This document shows, in pieces, positions 9,544 to 19,030 of a stretch of 64,000 nt of DNA. Each line of letters begins with the position of its first letter. The first letter of the stretch is position 1. The position numbers and the translations under genes were made by a program. Source of the DNA: Thaumasiovibrio occultus (lineage in GTDB: Bacteria; Pseudomonadota; Gammaproteobacteria; Enterobacterales; Vibrionaceae); contig AP023052.1 of the NCBI GenBank assembly GCA_019703815.1, positions 2,666,001-2,730,000 of the forward strand. The letters run 5' to 3'. A model generated the notes under the pieces. That model did not search any database, had not been told where the DNA came from, and saw nothing but the letters and a program-made list of their open reading frames with translations.

Positions 9544-10499
9544 TGTGCGTCTCCTGCCACCGTCGTGCTATCTACGTTGTCTTGATCCACTTTGCCTTCT
9601 TGCACCAGTGAGACAAACAACTCTTCCAGGCGATTAGCCTTATTACGCATTGAATGGACGGTAAAATCCTGCGCGGTCAGCTGCATGAAAATCGAATTCA
9701 GTCCCTGATCTTTGCTGACATCGACTTCAATGGTGTGTTGATCAATCACCCGCATCTCACAGTTTTGCAGCTCTGGAGTGCGGCCATTGAGATAGAGATC
9801 AAGCACGAAGGTTTCCACGGTGAGCTGTGAGAGCAAGGCTTTCATCGAAGTGTTTTCGACGATCTCCCCGCGATTGATAATGCCGATATTGCGACAGAGC
9901 ATTTCCGCTTCTTCCAAATAGTGGGTCGTCAATATGATGGTGATACCTTGCTGATTGATCTCGCGAAGGAAGGTCCACATCGAGCGGCGCAGCTCAATAT
10001 CAACGCCGGCGGTCGGCTCATCGAGGATCAACAATCGCGGCTCATGCATTAGTGCGCGCGCAATCATTAATCGGCGCTTCATCCCGCCCGATAAGTTTCG
10101 CGCACGCTCTTTGCGCTTATCCCACAAATCGAGCTGTGACAGATATTTATGCGCGCGCAGCTTGGCTTCTTCTCGCGCCACGCCGTAGTAACCCGCTTGG
10201 TTGATCACGATCTGCTCAACCGTCTCAAACTGGTTAAAGTTAAACTCTTGCGGCACCAACCCGATCTGCTGTTTGGCCTTCACCAAATCGCTATCGATGT
10301 CATAGCCAAACACTTTAACCTGCCCACTGGTCTTATTTACCAGCGAGCTGATAATGCCTATTGTTGTAGACTTTCCGGCACCGTTAGGGCCAAGAAGTGC
10401 GTAGAAATCCCCCTCTTCGACCGAAAACGTTAGGTTTTTCAACGCTTGAAAACCACCGGCATACAGTTTGTTAAGCTGTGTAATTTCTAGTGCTTTCAT
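9540..10499 (-). CDS. yadG: ABC transporter ATP-binding protein, YadG-like
   Basis: The ATPase partner of the YadH permease, 319 residues. Walker A GPNGAGKST at 37-45, signature LSGGMKRRL, Walker B LLILDEPTAGVD and the H-loop histidine in ILTTHYLEEAE are all intact. A C-terminal extension of about 80 residues after the nucleotide-binding domain is usual for DrrA-like export ATPases. It is divergent from can. A multidrug or lipid-like substrate would be a guess. Confidence 0.88.
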   Translation of the reverse strand: MKALEITQLNKLYAGGFQALKNLTFSVEEGDFYALLGPNGAGKSTTIGIISSLVNKTSGQVKVFGYDIDSDLVKAKQQIGLVPQEFNFNQFETVEQIVINQAGYYGVAREEAKLRAHKYLSQLDLWDKRKERARNLSGGMKRRLMIARALMHEPRLLILDEPTAGVDIELRRSMWTFLREINQQGITIILTTHYLEEAEMLCRNIGIINRGEIVENTSMKALLSQLTVETFVLDLYLNGRTPELQNCEMRVIDQHTIEVDVSKDQGLNSIFMQLTAQDFTVHSMRNKANRLEELFVSLVQEGKVDQDNVDSTTVAGDAQ

Positions 10500-10596
10500 A
10501 AATAACCATAATAAAGTGTAAGTAATTAAAACAGCTCGGATCTCTCTTTGTGACAGCTAGGGTATAGTATCCAGAGATTTTAACAAAGGCATCATC

Positions 10597-11244
10597 ATGG
10601 CAGAAATTAAGCAACTCTTTGCAAATAACGTCGAGTGGGCATCGACGATCAAGGAAGAAAAGCCCGAGTTTTTTGAGCATCTCGCCAAAGCACAGAGCCC
10701 AGAGTACCTTTGGATCGGTTGTGCAGACAGCCGCGTGCCCGCTGAGCGCCTTATCGGCCTCGACTCCGGCGAGCTCTTTGTTCACCGCAATGTCGCAAAC
10801 CAAGTGATCCACACCGATTTGAACTGCTTGTCTGTGGTTCAATATGCGGTCGATGTGCTTAAAGTCAAGCATATCATTATCTGTGGTCACTACGGTTGTG
10901 GCGGTGTGGCAGCAGCGATTGAAAACCCGCAGCTTGGCCTTATCAACAACTGGTTACTTCACATTCGCGATCTTTACCTTAAGCACCGTGCCGATCTTGG
11001 CAAGCTTGAGCGCCGTGAGTGGGAAGACAAGCTGTGTGAAATCAACATCGCTTACCAAGTGTATAACCTAGGTAACTCGACCATCATGCAAAGTGCGTGG
11101 GAGCGTGGTCAGGAAGTGAAAATTCACGGCGTGATCTACGGCATCCACGACGGTGTGTTGCGCGATCTTGGCGTGACCGCAGATAGCCGCGAGACAGTAG
11201 AAAACAACTACCTGTCAGCAATGGAATCGATTTTGCCAAAGTAA
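10597..11244 (+). CDS. can: Beta-class carbonic anhydrase
   Basis: Interconverts CO2 and bicarbonate in the cytoplasm and supplies bicarbonate for carboxylations. The 215-residue product has the zinc and catalytic residues of the class: C42, D44 and R46 (GCADSR), H98 and C101 (ICGHYGCGG). Length fits E. coli Can (220). It is divergent from yadG and convergent with hpt, sharing a terminator with it. Confidence 0.95.
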   Translation: MAEIKQLFANNVEWASTIKEEKPEFFEHLAKAQSPEYLWIGCADSRVPAERLIGLDSGELFVHRNVANQVIHTDLNCLSVVQYAVDVLKVKHIIICGHYGCGGVAAAIENPQLGLINNWLLHIRDLYLKHRADLGKLERREWEDKLCEINIAYQVYNLGNSTIMQSAWERGQEVKIHGVIYGIHDGVLRDLGVTADSRETVENNYLSAMESILPK

Positions 11245-11271
11245 GGCCAGCGACCAAACGCAAGATAAAAC

Positions 11272-11297
11272 AAAGGCAACCCTAGGGTTGCCTTTTT
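11272..11297. terminator. Bidirectional terminator between can and hpt
   Basis: AAAGGCAACCC pairs with GGGTTGCCTTT around a TA centre (11272-11295), with T's to 11297 on the plus strand and an A-rich flank giving U's on the minus strand. It serves both convergent genes. Confidence 0.9.
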
Positions 11298-11326
11298 GTT
11301 TATCCACAGTGATGTGAATGCGGGAA

Positions 11327-11860
11327 TTAGTCTTCCAGTGGTACCACTTTACCAATGAACGGCAAGTGACGGTATTTCTGAGCGTAGTCGATACCCACAC
11401 CTACCACGAACTCGTCAGGGATCTCAAAACCAACCCAATCTACCTCTACATTCACTTCACGACGCTCTGGTTTATCCAAAAGCGTACAGATGCGGATAGA
11501 GTTCGGGCCGCGCAGTGACAAGATCTCTTTCACTTTGTTCAGCGTGTTACCGGTGTCGATGATGTCTTCCACCAGTAGAACGTCTTTACCTTCAATCTCG
11601 TCGTCGAGATCTTTCAAGATACGAACATCGCGAGAGCTCTCCATGCTATTGCCATAGCTTGATGCAGTCATGAAATCTACCTGATGCGGCAGTTTAATCG
11701 CACGAGCCAAGTCAGCCATGAAAACAAACGAACCACGTAGCAAACCAACTAGAACCAGATTCTCTGAGTCCTTGTATAGCGCGGTAATTTGTTCACCCAG
11801 CTCTTGAACTCGAGCTTGAACGTCCTGCTCAGAGATCATTACATCAATTCTATGCTTCAT
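11327..11860 (-). CDS. hpt: Hypoxanthine phosphoribosyltransferase
   Basis: Salvages hypoxanthine (and guanine weakly) to IMP using PRPP. From the chosen start it is 177 residues (E. coli 178). The PRPP-binding motif [14 protein letters not shown] is intact. ATG at 11860 is chosen because GGAGG lies five bases upstream; the open frame runs further up but has no family match. It is convergent with can and divergent from litR, the vibrio arrangement of hpt beside hapR. Confidence 0.94.
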   Translation of the reverse strand: MKHRIDVMISEQDVQARVQELGEQITALYKDSENLVLVGLLRGSFVFMADLARAIKLPHQVDFMTASSYGNSMESSRDVRILKDLDDEIEGKDVLLVEDIIDTGNTLNKVKEILSLRGPNSIRICTLLDKPERREVNVEVDWVGFEIPDEFVVGVGIDYAQKYRHLPFIGKVVPLED

Positions 11861-12065
11861 TGTTGCCTCCGTCGGGCGCAGCAGCATTCACTGCAGATAA
11901 GTCTATTTCAACAAGGGTCTCAAATTATATCACAGTAATTATGTAAAGATCTGAAACAACACCGCCATATCAGGGTCCTGGTCACAGCAACGATTTAACT
12001 GAAACAATTTGCCTATAGTGTCTAATGAGATTAACAGCTTTGACAATTATACTTACCACGCTATT

Positions 12066-12075
12066 TTGGCTAGGG
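12066..12075 (+). promoter_or_regulatory. Qrr small-RNA pairing site in the litR leader
   Basis: TTGGCTAGGG lies 11 bases before the litR start and overlaps the likely Shine-Dalgarno (AGGG, 12072-12075). Its first nine bases are the exact complement of CCTAGCCAA, which as I recall is part of the conserved core of vibrio Qrr RNAs. This is where Qrr RNAs repress hapR/luxR at low cell density with Hfq. Confidence 0.75.
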
Positions 12076-12085
12076 ATTTTTTAAT

Positions 12086-12694
12086 ATGGAAACGTTAGTA
12101 AAGAAAACTCGTACCAGGCTATCGCCTGAGAAGAGAAAACAACAATTATTGGATTACGCAATCACAGTATTTGCTCGTCGTGGTATTGGCCGCGCTGGTC
12201 ATGCTGACATCGCTGATATGGCAGAAGTCTCTGTGGCGACTGTGTTCAACTACTTCCCAACGCGTGAAGATCTAGTTGATCAAGTGCTTTCAGAAGTTGC
12301 TACGAATTTTGAAGCAATCTCGCGTGAGTGTCTAAATGACGAGGAAACCTCTCTGCGCCAATCGGTGGAAAACTTGATGTACCGCTTAATTGACTCCGTG
12401 TTGGAAGGACGCGAATGGGTCAAAGTGTGGTTTGAGTGGAGCACATCAGTCAGAGAAGAGATTTGGCCTAAATTCACCGCAAGCAACCGTAAGATGTTGG
12501 AAGCGATGACCAAAGCGTACCACGCTTCAAATGGTGGCGATCAAGTGGATGAAGGGAAGGTTCAAGACACTGCACGATTGCTACAAGGGATCTGTTACGT
12601 ACTGTATTTGCAAGCCAACGAGTCAAAAGATGGCGATGCACTGTACGCACAGGCCAACCATTATCTGGATTTACTCTGCCCTGCGCAGGGATAA
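12086..12694 (+). CDS. litR: Quorum-sensing master regulator of the HapR/LuxR/LitR family (TetR-type)
   Basis: A TetR-family DNA-binding regulator active at high cell density in vibrios. The 202-residue product starts METLVKKTRTRLSPEKRKQQ and has the family helix-turn-helix at about 40-60 (DIADMAEVSVATVFNYFPTR). The C-terminal dimerisation part is complete; V. cholerae HapR has 203 residues. It lies next to hpt, as in Vibrio. The name litR is chosen by convention for non-cholerae relatives (hapR, luxR, opaR and smcR are equivalents). The leader carries a Qrr pairing site. Confidence 0.92.
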   Translation: METLVKKTRTRLSPEKRKQQLLDYAITVFARRGIGRAGHADIADMAEVSVATVFNYFPTREDLVDQVLSEVATNFEAISRECLNDEETSLRQSVENLMYRLIDSVLEGREWVKVWFEWSTSVREEIWPKFTASNRKMLEAMTKAYHASNGGDQVDEGKVQDTARLLQGICYVLYLQANESKDGDALYAQANHYLDLLCPAQG

Positions 12695-12711
12695 TGAGAG
12701 CACGCTGTATT

Positions 12712-12742
12712 ACAAAGCGGCATTACGCCGCTTTGTCTGTTT
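12712..12742. terminator. Terminator between litR and fbpC
   Basis: ACAAAGCGGC (12712-12721) and GCCGCTTTGT (12727-12736) form a 10-bp stem with an ATTAC loop. The plus side continues CTGTTTC. It lies between the convergent ends of litR and fbpC and can act for both, though neither U-run is long. Confidence 0.75.
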
Positions 12743-12765
12743 CTGGGCCCACGATTGATCCCGAT

Positions 12766-13794
12766 TTAAGCCGCTGCAAACAACACCGGCTCGTGTGGCA
12801 TGATAGTCACCGCCACCTTATCACCCGCTTGTAATGGCTCACTGCTCAACGCCGTTAACGAATATCCCTGAAATATCACTTCACAACGATAATGATCGCC
12901 CATGAACTGGCTTCGGCTCACCGTGGCATTGCCCGCTCTCTCCGCACAAATTTGAATATTTTGCGGTCGTAGCAGCCATTCTGCATTCCCCTCGCCATCA
13001 ATCAGCAAAGGTTTATCCTCTAGCGGAAAATCGCCCAATGGCGTCGTCATTAACCCGTTAGAGACTGTTACCGGAAGATAAGAAGCTACGCCAAGGAAAT
13101 CGGCGACAAAGCGGGTATGCGGTTGATGATAAAGCGCCTGCGGCACGCCGAACTGTTCAATAATACCTTGATTCATCACCGCCATCTTGTCAGCAAAGGC
13201 GAACGCTTCTTCCCGACTGTGCGTCACGAAGATTGCGGTCACGCCTTGCGATTTAAAGATCTCGCGGATCTCATCAATCAATGCATGGCGAACCTGCGCA
13301 TCGATATTAGAAAACGGCTCATCGAGTAAGATCAGATCTGGCTCGCCAGCCAAAGCACGCGCAATGGCCACCCGTTGTTGTTGTCCACCAGATAACTGAT
13401 GCGGATAGCGTGCGTCCAAGCCAGATAAACGGACTAAATCCAGCATCGCCGCAATCTTTGCTTGGCGCTTAGCTTTAGGCCAACCTCGGATCCCAAAGCC
13501 CACGTTCTCAGCCACCGTTAAGTGCGGAAACAGCGCATAGTCTTGGAAAATCATCCCGATATTACGTTGCTCAGGCGGTAGATCGGTCACCGTTTTATCG
13601 GCTAAGGCAACGTCGCCACCATCTAACGGCAGCAAACCGGCAATCGCTTTCAGCAAGGTCGTTTTACCGCAGCCACTGGCACCGAGCAGGCACACAATCT
13701 CGCGCTGATACACAGTGAGATCCAAGTGGCTCAATACCGTTTGCCCTTGATAACTGTTGCTCAAATTCTTAATCGTCAGGGCGTTGTCTGTCAT
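12766..13794 (-). CDS. fbpC: Ferric iron ABC transporter, ATP-binding protein FbpC
   Basis: Powers uptake of free ferric iron from the periplasm through FbpB. The 342-residue protein has Walker A GASGCGKTT, Q-loop (IGMIFQDYALFPHLTV), signature LSGGQQQR, Walker B LILLDEP and the H-loop ifVTHSREEA. A C-terminal regulatory TOBE-like domain follows. It overlaps fbpB by four bases (ATGA). It is the third gene of fbpA-fbpB-fbpC, preceded by a Fur box. Confidence 0.92.
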   Translation of the reverse strand: MTDNALTIKNLSNSYQGQTVLSHLDLTVYQREIVCLLGASGCGKTTLLKAIAGLLPLDGGDVALADKTVTDLPPEQRNIGMIFQDYALFPHLTVAENVGFGIRGWPKAKRQAKIAAMLDLVRLSGLDARYPHQLSGGQQQRVAIARALAGEPDLILLDEPFSNIDAQVRHALIDEIREIFKSQGVTAIFVTHSREEAFAFADKMAVMNQGIIEQFGVPQALYHQPHTRFVADFLGVASYLPVTVSNGLMTTPLGDFPLEDKPLLIDGEGNAEWLLRPQNIQICAERAGNATVSRSQFMGDHYRCEVIFQGYSLTALSSEPLQAGDKVAVTIMPHEPVLFAAA

Positions 13795-15416
13795 GATTTT
13801 TGCTCCAAAGATCGGTTCACCAATATCAACGGGACTAACCCCACCAACACCAGCAAAATTGCAGGTAAAGCCGCATATTCTAACTGCTCATCAGAGGCGT
13901 AGTTGAACACATAGGTGGCGAGGGTTTCAAAGTTAAACGGTCGTAGCAACATGGCCGCATTGAGCTCTTTCATCGCCTCAATAAACACCAAAAGCCCCGC
14001 GATCAGCGCGCCACGACGGATCAACGGAATATGGACACGCCAGAGCATTTGATAAGGGCGGCAGCCCATGGTGCGCGCCGCCATGTCCATCGAGGGTGGC
14101 AACTTGGCCAGGCTACTTTCAATACTGCCAATCGCTACCGCACTAAAGCGCACCACAAACGCCACGACTAACGCAATATACGTGCCCGACAGCACGAGGC
14201 CAGGCCGTCCCCAGCCAAAGTAGCGCGCGACATCGTTGATCCGGTGATCGACAAACACCAACACCACAATAATACCCAAGGCTAAAATGGTGCCCGGCAC
14301 AGCGTAGCCCATGGACGATAAACGCAACGTAGCAACATCTGCTCGGCGGCCACTTAAACGAGCGCTAAAGTTCACCAGAACCGCGATTGCCGTGGCAACC
14401 AAGGCCGACCACATCGCTACCGTAAAGCTGTTAATGCTGTACTCACGAAATTCCGCCGTCGAGCTCTTTGCCCAGAACACCCAAGCATAATCAATTAATT
14501 GTAAGACAGGCGCGATAAAGGCCATGATCACCAGCAGCCAGCACCAAGCGGCAGCCATCCAGCGTACCCAACCCGACAGCACATAAGCTTGTGGCGCGGC
14601 ACTGGCTTCTTGGTGATACATCTTCAGTTTGCGGCGGCTATAACGCTCTGCCGATAACAACACAAAGACCACCAGCAGGATCATCGCCGACAATTTAGCC
14701 GCCGCAGTCAAACTGCCATAACCCAACCACGTATCATAGACAGCGCGGGTTAAGGTGTGCACATCAAAGTAACTCACGGTACCGAAATCACCCGCCGTTT
14801 CCATCGCAACTAACGACGCGCCCACCGCAATGGCTGGGCGAGCAATCGGCAAAGATAAACGCCAAAAACTGGAGAAAGGTGAACACTTAAGCAAACGCGC
14901 CGAATTTAACAGCGACGCACTTTGCTCCATAAAGGCACCGCGTGCGAGCAGGTACAGGTAAGGAAACAGCACCAAGGCTAAAATCAGCGAAGCACCGCCG
15001 ACAGAGCGAATATTGGGGAAGAAATAATCGTGCACATTTTGCCAGCCGAAAAAGTCGCGCAGCCAAACCTGCACAGGACCTGCGTAGTCAAACCAGTCGG
15101 TATAGATATAGGCAATAATGTAGCTTGGCATCGCTAAAGGCAGTACCAACGCCCATTGCAAAATACGGTGTGATGGAAAGCGGCACATGGCAATGAGCCA
15201 TGCACAAGGCACACCGAAGAGAATAGAAAGCGCAACCGTGATAATCCCCACCAGAAAGGTGTTGATCGTATAGGTGGCCAATACCGTTTGGCGCAAGTGC
15301 GCAAAAAGATCGCCGGTATCACCCAGCGCTTTGTATGCGATCGCTAAGATCGGAAAAACCAGTAGCAGCGCAAAGGCCCAACTACTGGTTCTCCAGATGG
15401 TGTATTTTTCAGTCAT
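13791..15416 (-). CDS. fbpB: Ferric iron ABC transporter, permease FbpB
   Basis: A 541-residue inner-membrane permease with about 12 membrane segments. It is built from two related halves, each with an EAA-type loop for contact with FbpC (SARLLKCSPFSSFWRLSLPI and AARTMGCRPYQMLWRVHIPL). Both loops sit in one chain, as is normal for the FbpB/SfuB type. It forms the channel for iron delivered by FbpA. It overlaps fbpC; a hairpin separates it from fbpA. Confidence 0.92.
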   Translation of the reverse strand: MTEKYTIWRTSSWAFALLLVFPILAIAYKALGDTGDLFAHLRQTVLATYTINTFLVGIITVALSILFGVPCAWLIAMCRFPSHRILQWALVLPLAMPSYIIAYIYTDWFDYAGPVQVWLRDFFGWQNVHDYFFPNIRSVGGASLILALVLFPYLYLLARGAFMEQSASLLNSARLLKCSPFSSFWRLSLPIARPAIAVGASLVAMETAGDFGTVSYFDVHTLTRAVYDTWLGYGSLTAAAKLSAMILLVVFVLLSAERYSRRKLKMYHQEASAAPQAYVLSGWVRWMAAAWCWLLVIMAFIAPVLQLIDYAWVFWAKSSTAEFREYSINSFTVAMWSALVATAIAVLVNFSARLSGRRADVATLRLSSMGYAVPGTILALGIIVVLVFVDHRINDVARYFGWGRPGLVLSGTYIALVVAFVVRFSAVAIGSIESSLAKLPPSMDMAARTMGCRPYQMLWRVHIPLIRRGALIAGLLVFIEAMKELNAAMLLRPFNFETLATYVFNYASDEQLEYAALPAILLVLVGLVPLILVNRSLEQKS

Positions 15417-15445
15417 TTAGTTGTACTACACACCTCAAAAATGAC

Positions 15446-15465
15446 TGGGGGCAAACCCGCCCCCA
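15446..15465 (-). terminator. Intercistronic hairpin between fbpA and fbpB
   Basis: TGGGGGC (15446-15452) and GCCCCCA (15459-15465) form a GC-rich 7-bp stem with an AAACCC loop. On the minus strand it is followed by GTCATTTTTGAG. Such hairpins commonly stabilise or partly terminate the binding-protein message so that it is made in excess of the permease. Confidence 0.65.
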
Positions 15466-15474
15466 TAGTGTAAC

Positions 15475-16485
15475 TTACAGATCGAACTGCACTTCATCGA
15501 TTAGACGTAGCGCTGCTGCGTGGTGATCTGCGATTGCTTCTAGCGCGATATCATCCGCAACGAAATCACCCCAAGATGCCACAAGCTCTGAACGCTCAAC
15601 ACCTTCTTTAACTGGGTATTCGTAGTTCACTTCTGCGTACATTTCTTGTGCTTTATCGCTAGTTAGGAATTCCATTAGCTTCTGAGCATTCTCTTGGTTT
15701 GGCGCGTATTTCGCCATCGCCATGCCGCTCACGTTAACGTGAGTACCGTTCGCTTCAGCACCAGGGAAGTTGATGTAAACAGAATCCGCCCACGCTTTTT
15801 GCTCTTCGTTGTTGACCATCTTGCCTAGGTAGTAGCTGTTACCAATTGCAAGATCACACAGCTCTTCAGAAACAGCACGTACTTGCGCACGGTCGTTACC
15901 TTGTGGCGTACGAGCAAGGTTCGCTTTCACGCCTTCCAACCACTCTTTCGCTTTTTCTTCACCGTGGTTCACGATCATTGAAGCAACCAGAGAAACGTTG
16001 TAAGCGTTTTTACCGCTACGGCTACAGATCTTACCTTCCCACTCAGGATCAGCCAGATCGGTGTAATCGAAGTCTTCACCTAGTTGGCCTACACGGTCAC
16101 GTGATGAGTAAACGTTACGCGTACGTAGCGTTAGGGCAAACCACTCATCGTCTGAATCGCGGTATTGAGAAGGAATGTTTTCTTCTAGTACTTCACTTTC
16201 AACAGGTTGTACCAAACCTTTGCTTGATAGCTCAGCGAGACGGCTGATATCAACAGTCAAAACAACATCGGCAGGGCTAAACTCGCCTTCTTGCTCAATC
16301 TTTTCTGCTAGACCATCTTTAGAGAACATCACATTCACTTTAATGCCAGTCTCGGCAGTGAACGCTTCAAACATAGGTTCAATCAAAAATGGCTGACGGT
16401 AGGAATATACATTCACTTCTTCAGCAGAAAACGCCGGTGCACTCATCGCCGCAAGAACAGCAGAACCAATCAACAATTTTTTCAT
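15475..16485 (-). CDS. fbpA: Periplasmic ferric-iron-binding protein FbpA
   Basis: Captures ferric iron in the periplasm and hands it to FbpBC. The 336-residue product begins with a signal peptide (MKKLLIGSAVLAAMSAPAFS, cleavage near FSA/EE). It belongs to the type-1 solute-binding family and has the adjacent iron-ligand tyrosines in GNSYYLGKM. GGGAAAGAAA precedes the ATG. It is the first gene of fbpABC. A near-consensus Fur box 38 bases upstream implies repression when iron is plentiful. Confidence 0.93.
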   Translation of the reverse strand: MKKLLIGSAVLAAMSAPAFSAEEVNVYSYRQPFLIEPMFEAFTAETGIKVNVMFSKDGLAEKIEQEGEFSPADVVLTVDISRLAELSSKGLVQPVESEVLEENIPSQYRDSDDEWFALTLRTRNVYSSRDRVGQLGEDFDYTDLADPEWEGKICSRSGKNAYNVSLVASMIVNHGEEKAKEWLEGVKANLARTPQGNDRAQVRAVSEELCDLAIGNSYYLGKMVNNEEQKAWADSVYINFPGAEANGTHVNVSGMAMAKYAPNQENAQKLMEFLTSDKAQEMYAEVNYEYPVKEGVERSELVASWGDFVADDIALEAIADHHAAALRLIDEVQFDL

Positions 16486-16522
16486 TTTCTTTCCCTGTCT
16501 CTAAAATGGATAACAATCTAAA

Positions 16523-16537
16523 TGATAATTCTTATCA
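16523..16537 (-). promoter_or_regulatory. Fur box upstream of fbpA
   Basis: On the minus strand TGATAAG-A-ATTATCA (15 bases) matches the 7-1-7 Fur motif TGATAAT-N-ATTATCA at 13 of 14 positions. It lies 38 bases before the fbpA start, in the expected promoter region. Confidence 0.88.
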
Positions 16538-16713
16538 ATATTGTTCGCCGATTATAAACACCACAAATTGATTTGCAACCCAAAGAAAACCACCAGATAT
16601 GGTATTTACACTCGAAATCCAGGCCAGACGCATTAGGATAAATGAAAACAACAACTTAGCAAATGTGTAACAAAACAATTCTTTAATATTTTCTTTTTTG
16701 TTTGCGCCGATCA

Positions 16714-16738
16714 CAAAAAAGCCCCGCTAAAGCGGGGC
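16714..16738 (-). terminator. Rho-independent terminator of glnK-amtB
   Basis: GCCCCGC (16721-16727) and GCGGGGC (16732-16738) with a TAAA loop form the stem. The A-run 16714-16720 becomes seven U's on the minus strand. It lies 40 bases after the amtB stop. The rest of the 292-base gap 16486-16777 holds the fbpA promoter and Fur box. Confidence 0.92.
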
Positions 16739-16777
16739 ACGGATAACGAAGATCCAAGATGTCAGATAGACAGAGGG

Positions 16778-18010
16778 TTATTTTAAAGACACAAACTCAG
16801 GGTACGATTCCACACCGCAATCGTGCATATCCATACCCGCCAACTCTTCTTCTTCGGTAACACGAATGCCGATGGTGACTTTTAAGATGCCCCATACCAG
16901 CAGACTCGCACCAAAGACCCAACCGAAGATGACCGCTGCGCCCAGTGCTTGCGCGCCGAACGTCGCATCAGCGTTGCTGATGGGCACTACCATCAGACCA
17001 AACAAACCACACACACCGTGCACCGAAATCGCGCCGACCGGATCATCGATTTTCACTTTATCCAGAGCAACGATGCTAAACACCACAAGTGCACCGGCAA
17101 TCACACCGATAATGCATGACGCAACTGGGCTTGGCGAAAGCGGATCAGCGGTGATCGCTACCAGACCCGCCAAGGCGCCATTCAAAATCATCGTTAAATC
17201 GGCCTTGCCCCAGGTGGTTTTGCACACCGCTAGCGCCGCGATGGCACCCGCTGCCGCCGCTGCATTGGTGTTAAGGAAGATTTGCCCCACCGCCGTCGCA
17301 TTCTCAAAGTCCGACACCATCAACTGTGAGCCACCGTTAAACCCGAACCAACCCAACCACAGGATAAAGGTACCCAATGTCGCCAGTGGCATGTTCGAGC
17401 CTGGGATGGGATAAATTTCACCATTTTTGCCGTATTTACCTTTACGTGCCCCCAGCAATAACACACCTGCTAGCGCTGCCGCTGCACCTGCCATATGCAC
17501 AATGCCGGAACCCGCAAAATCGCTAAAGCCCGCTTCCGACAAGAAGCCGCCGCCCCAAGTCCAGTAGCCTTCTACCGGATAGATAAACGCGGTCAGCACC
17601 ACGGCAAAGGCCAAGAACGACCACAACTTCATGCGCTCAGCCACGGCACCCGATACCACCGACATCGCGGTAGCGACAAACACCACTTGGAAGAAGAAGT
17701 CGGATTCCAGCGAGTGATCTGCGCCTTCAGCTTGGGTACCGATCAGCGCACCAAACGAAGGCAGCCAACCGCCCCCGGTGTTGTCGACATACATCAGGTT
17801 GTAGCCCACCAGCAGGTACATGGTGCAGGCAATAGCGTACAAGCAGAAGTTTTTGGTTAAGATCTCGGTGGTGTTTTTTGAACGAACGAGGCCGGCTTCC
17901 AGCATGGCAAAGCCTGCTGCCATCCACATCACTAACGCACCAGAGATCAGAAAGAAAAAGGTATCAAGGGCGTAGCGTACTTCAGTAACGGTTAATTCTA
18001 ATGCTTCCAT
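16778..18010 (-). CDS. amtB: Ammonium transporter AmtB
   Basis: An inner-membrane trimeric channel that takes up ammonium. The 410-residue product has about 11 membrane segments, the family signature region DFAGSGIVHMAGAAAALAG with the first pore histidine, and the second pore histidine in SVHGVCG. It follows glnK by 11 bases in the usual glnK-amtB pair, where GlnK blocks the channel when nitrogen is plentiful. Expression should depend on sigma-54 and NtrC from the promoter ahead of glnK. Confidence 0.95.
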   Translation of the reverse strand: MEALELTVTEVRYALDTFFFLISGALVMWMAAGFAMLEAGLVRSKNTTEILTKNFCLYAIACTMYLLVGYNLMYVDNTGGGWLPSFGALIGTQAEGADHSLESDFFFQVVFVATAMSVVSGAVAERMKLWSFLAFAVVLTAFIYPVEGYWTWGGGFLSEAGFSDFAGSGIVHMAGAAAALAGVLLLGARKGKYGKNGEIYPIPGSNMPLATLGTFILWLGWFGFNGGSQLMVSDFENATAVGQIFLNTNAAAAAGAIAALAVCKTTWGKADLTMILNGALAGLVAITADPLSPSPVASCIIGVIAGALVVFSIVALDKVKIDDPVGAISVHGVCGLFGLMVVPISNADATFGAQALGAAVIFGWVFGASLLVWGILKVTIGIRVTEEEELAGMDMHDCGVESYPEFVSLK

Positions 18011-18021
18011 GATCCTACTCC

Positions 18022-18420
<399 letters not shown>

Positions 18421-18482
18421 CAAATTTATTTCTTTAATTATCAACAATATAATAGTTAAAGGTGTTAATAAGGGGAGATATG

Positions 18483-18499
18483 CGCACCACGCTGGTGCA
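18483..18499. promoter_or_regulatory. NtrC-type enhancer site
   Basis: CGCACC-ACGCT-GGTGCA matches the NtrC dyad TGCACC-N5-GGTGCA at 11 of 12 positions. It lies about 65 bases upstream of the sigma-54 promoter of glnK, between glnK and yacL, a normal distance for an enhancer. Confidence 0.75.
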
Positions 18500-18542
18500 G
18501 CATATGATTCATAGGAGGGCAAAGCCGGGGCAAGGCTTCTGT

Positions 18543-18923
18543 TCAACGACCACAGATAAAATCGAGCCAGTCTTGTAGCAGTGCTTGGAAGTCTTCTAAT
18601 CCACAAATTGCTGTTAATTCATCGTCATAGTAATCGAGATGTTGTTGCTGATGCTGTTCATCCAACTCGGGATTGTCGGTCAACAGGACGTTGGCCAACA
18701 CAGTGACTTCACCATTTTGGATCAACAAGGAGAACTCGCGCCCCATTTTACGCCATTCCGACTGAGAGAGAGTTAACGAAGCGCATTCGAGCAACAGCGC
18801 GCGCACACCTTCTGGCTCAGAGCCTACTTCATCGAGTAACCAACGGCCAATCACCTCATGACCCATAGAAAAAGTGGCGAAAAAGGTGCCATCAAGTGTA
18901 TTTTTCTTAAATTCGTATTCCAT
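18543..18923 (-). CDS. yacL: YacL family protein (UPF0231)
   Basis: A small acidic cytoplasmic protein of unknown function, 126 residues, starting MEYEFKKNTLDGTFFATFSM. The chosen ATG at 18923 has AGAGG six bases upstream; the longer open frame has no family match. In E. coli and, as I recall, in Vibrio, yacL adjoins acnB. Here the glycerate module and an IS element lie between them. I see no catalytic motif. Confidence 0.85.
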   Translation of the reverse strand: MEYEFKKNTLDGTFFATFSMGHEVIGRWLLDEVGSEPEGVRALLLECASLTLSQSEWRKMGREFSLLIQNGEVTVLANVLLTDNPELDEQHQQQHLDYYDDELTAICGLEDFQALLQDWLDFICGR

Positions 18924-19030
18924 CGCACACCTCTTTAATGTCAGGATAAGTATAACGTGCCACGCCAGCACAATACTTCGGGTCACTCACCCACTACTTA
19001 AGCGCGCTATTGTCAGGAAACTGCCCAACA

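Noticed and set aside
12040-12067. TTGACA (12040-12045) with TATTTT (12062-12067) as the litR promoter
   Set aside because: The start site would fall at about 12074, inside or after the Qrr pairing site, which must be in the transcript. A promoter further upstream is more likely.
16866-17414. 182-residue plus-strand open frame opposite amtB
   Set aside because: It is antisense to a complete, well-conserved amtB, with no ribosome-binding site or family match.
18500-18542. AAGCC/GGCTT hairpin after yacL as terminator
   Set aside because: Only five pairs and no U-run on the minus strand.
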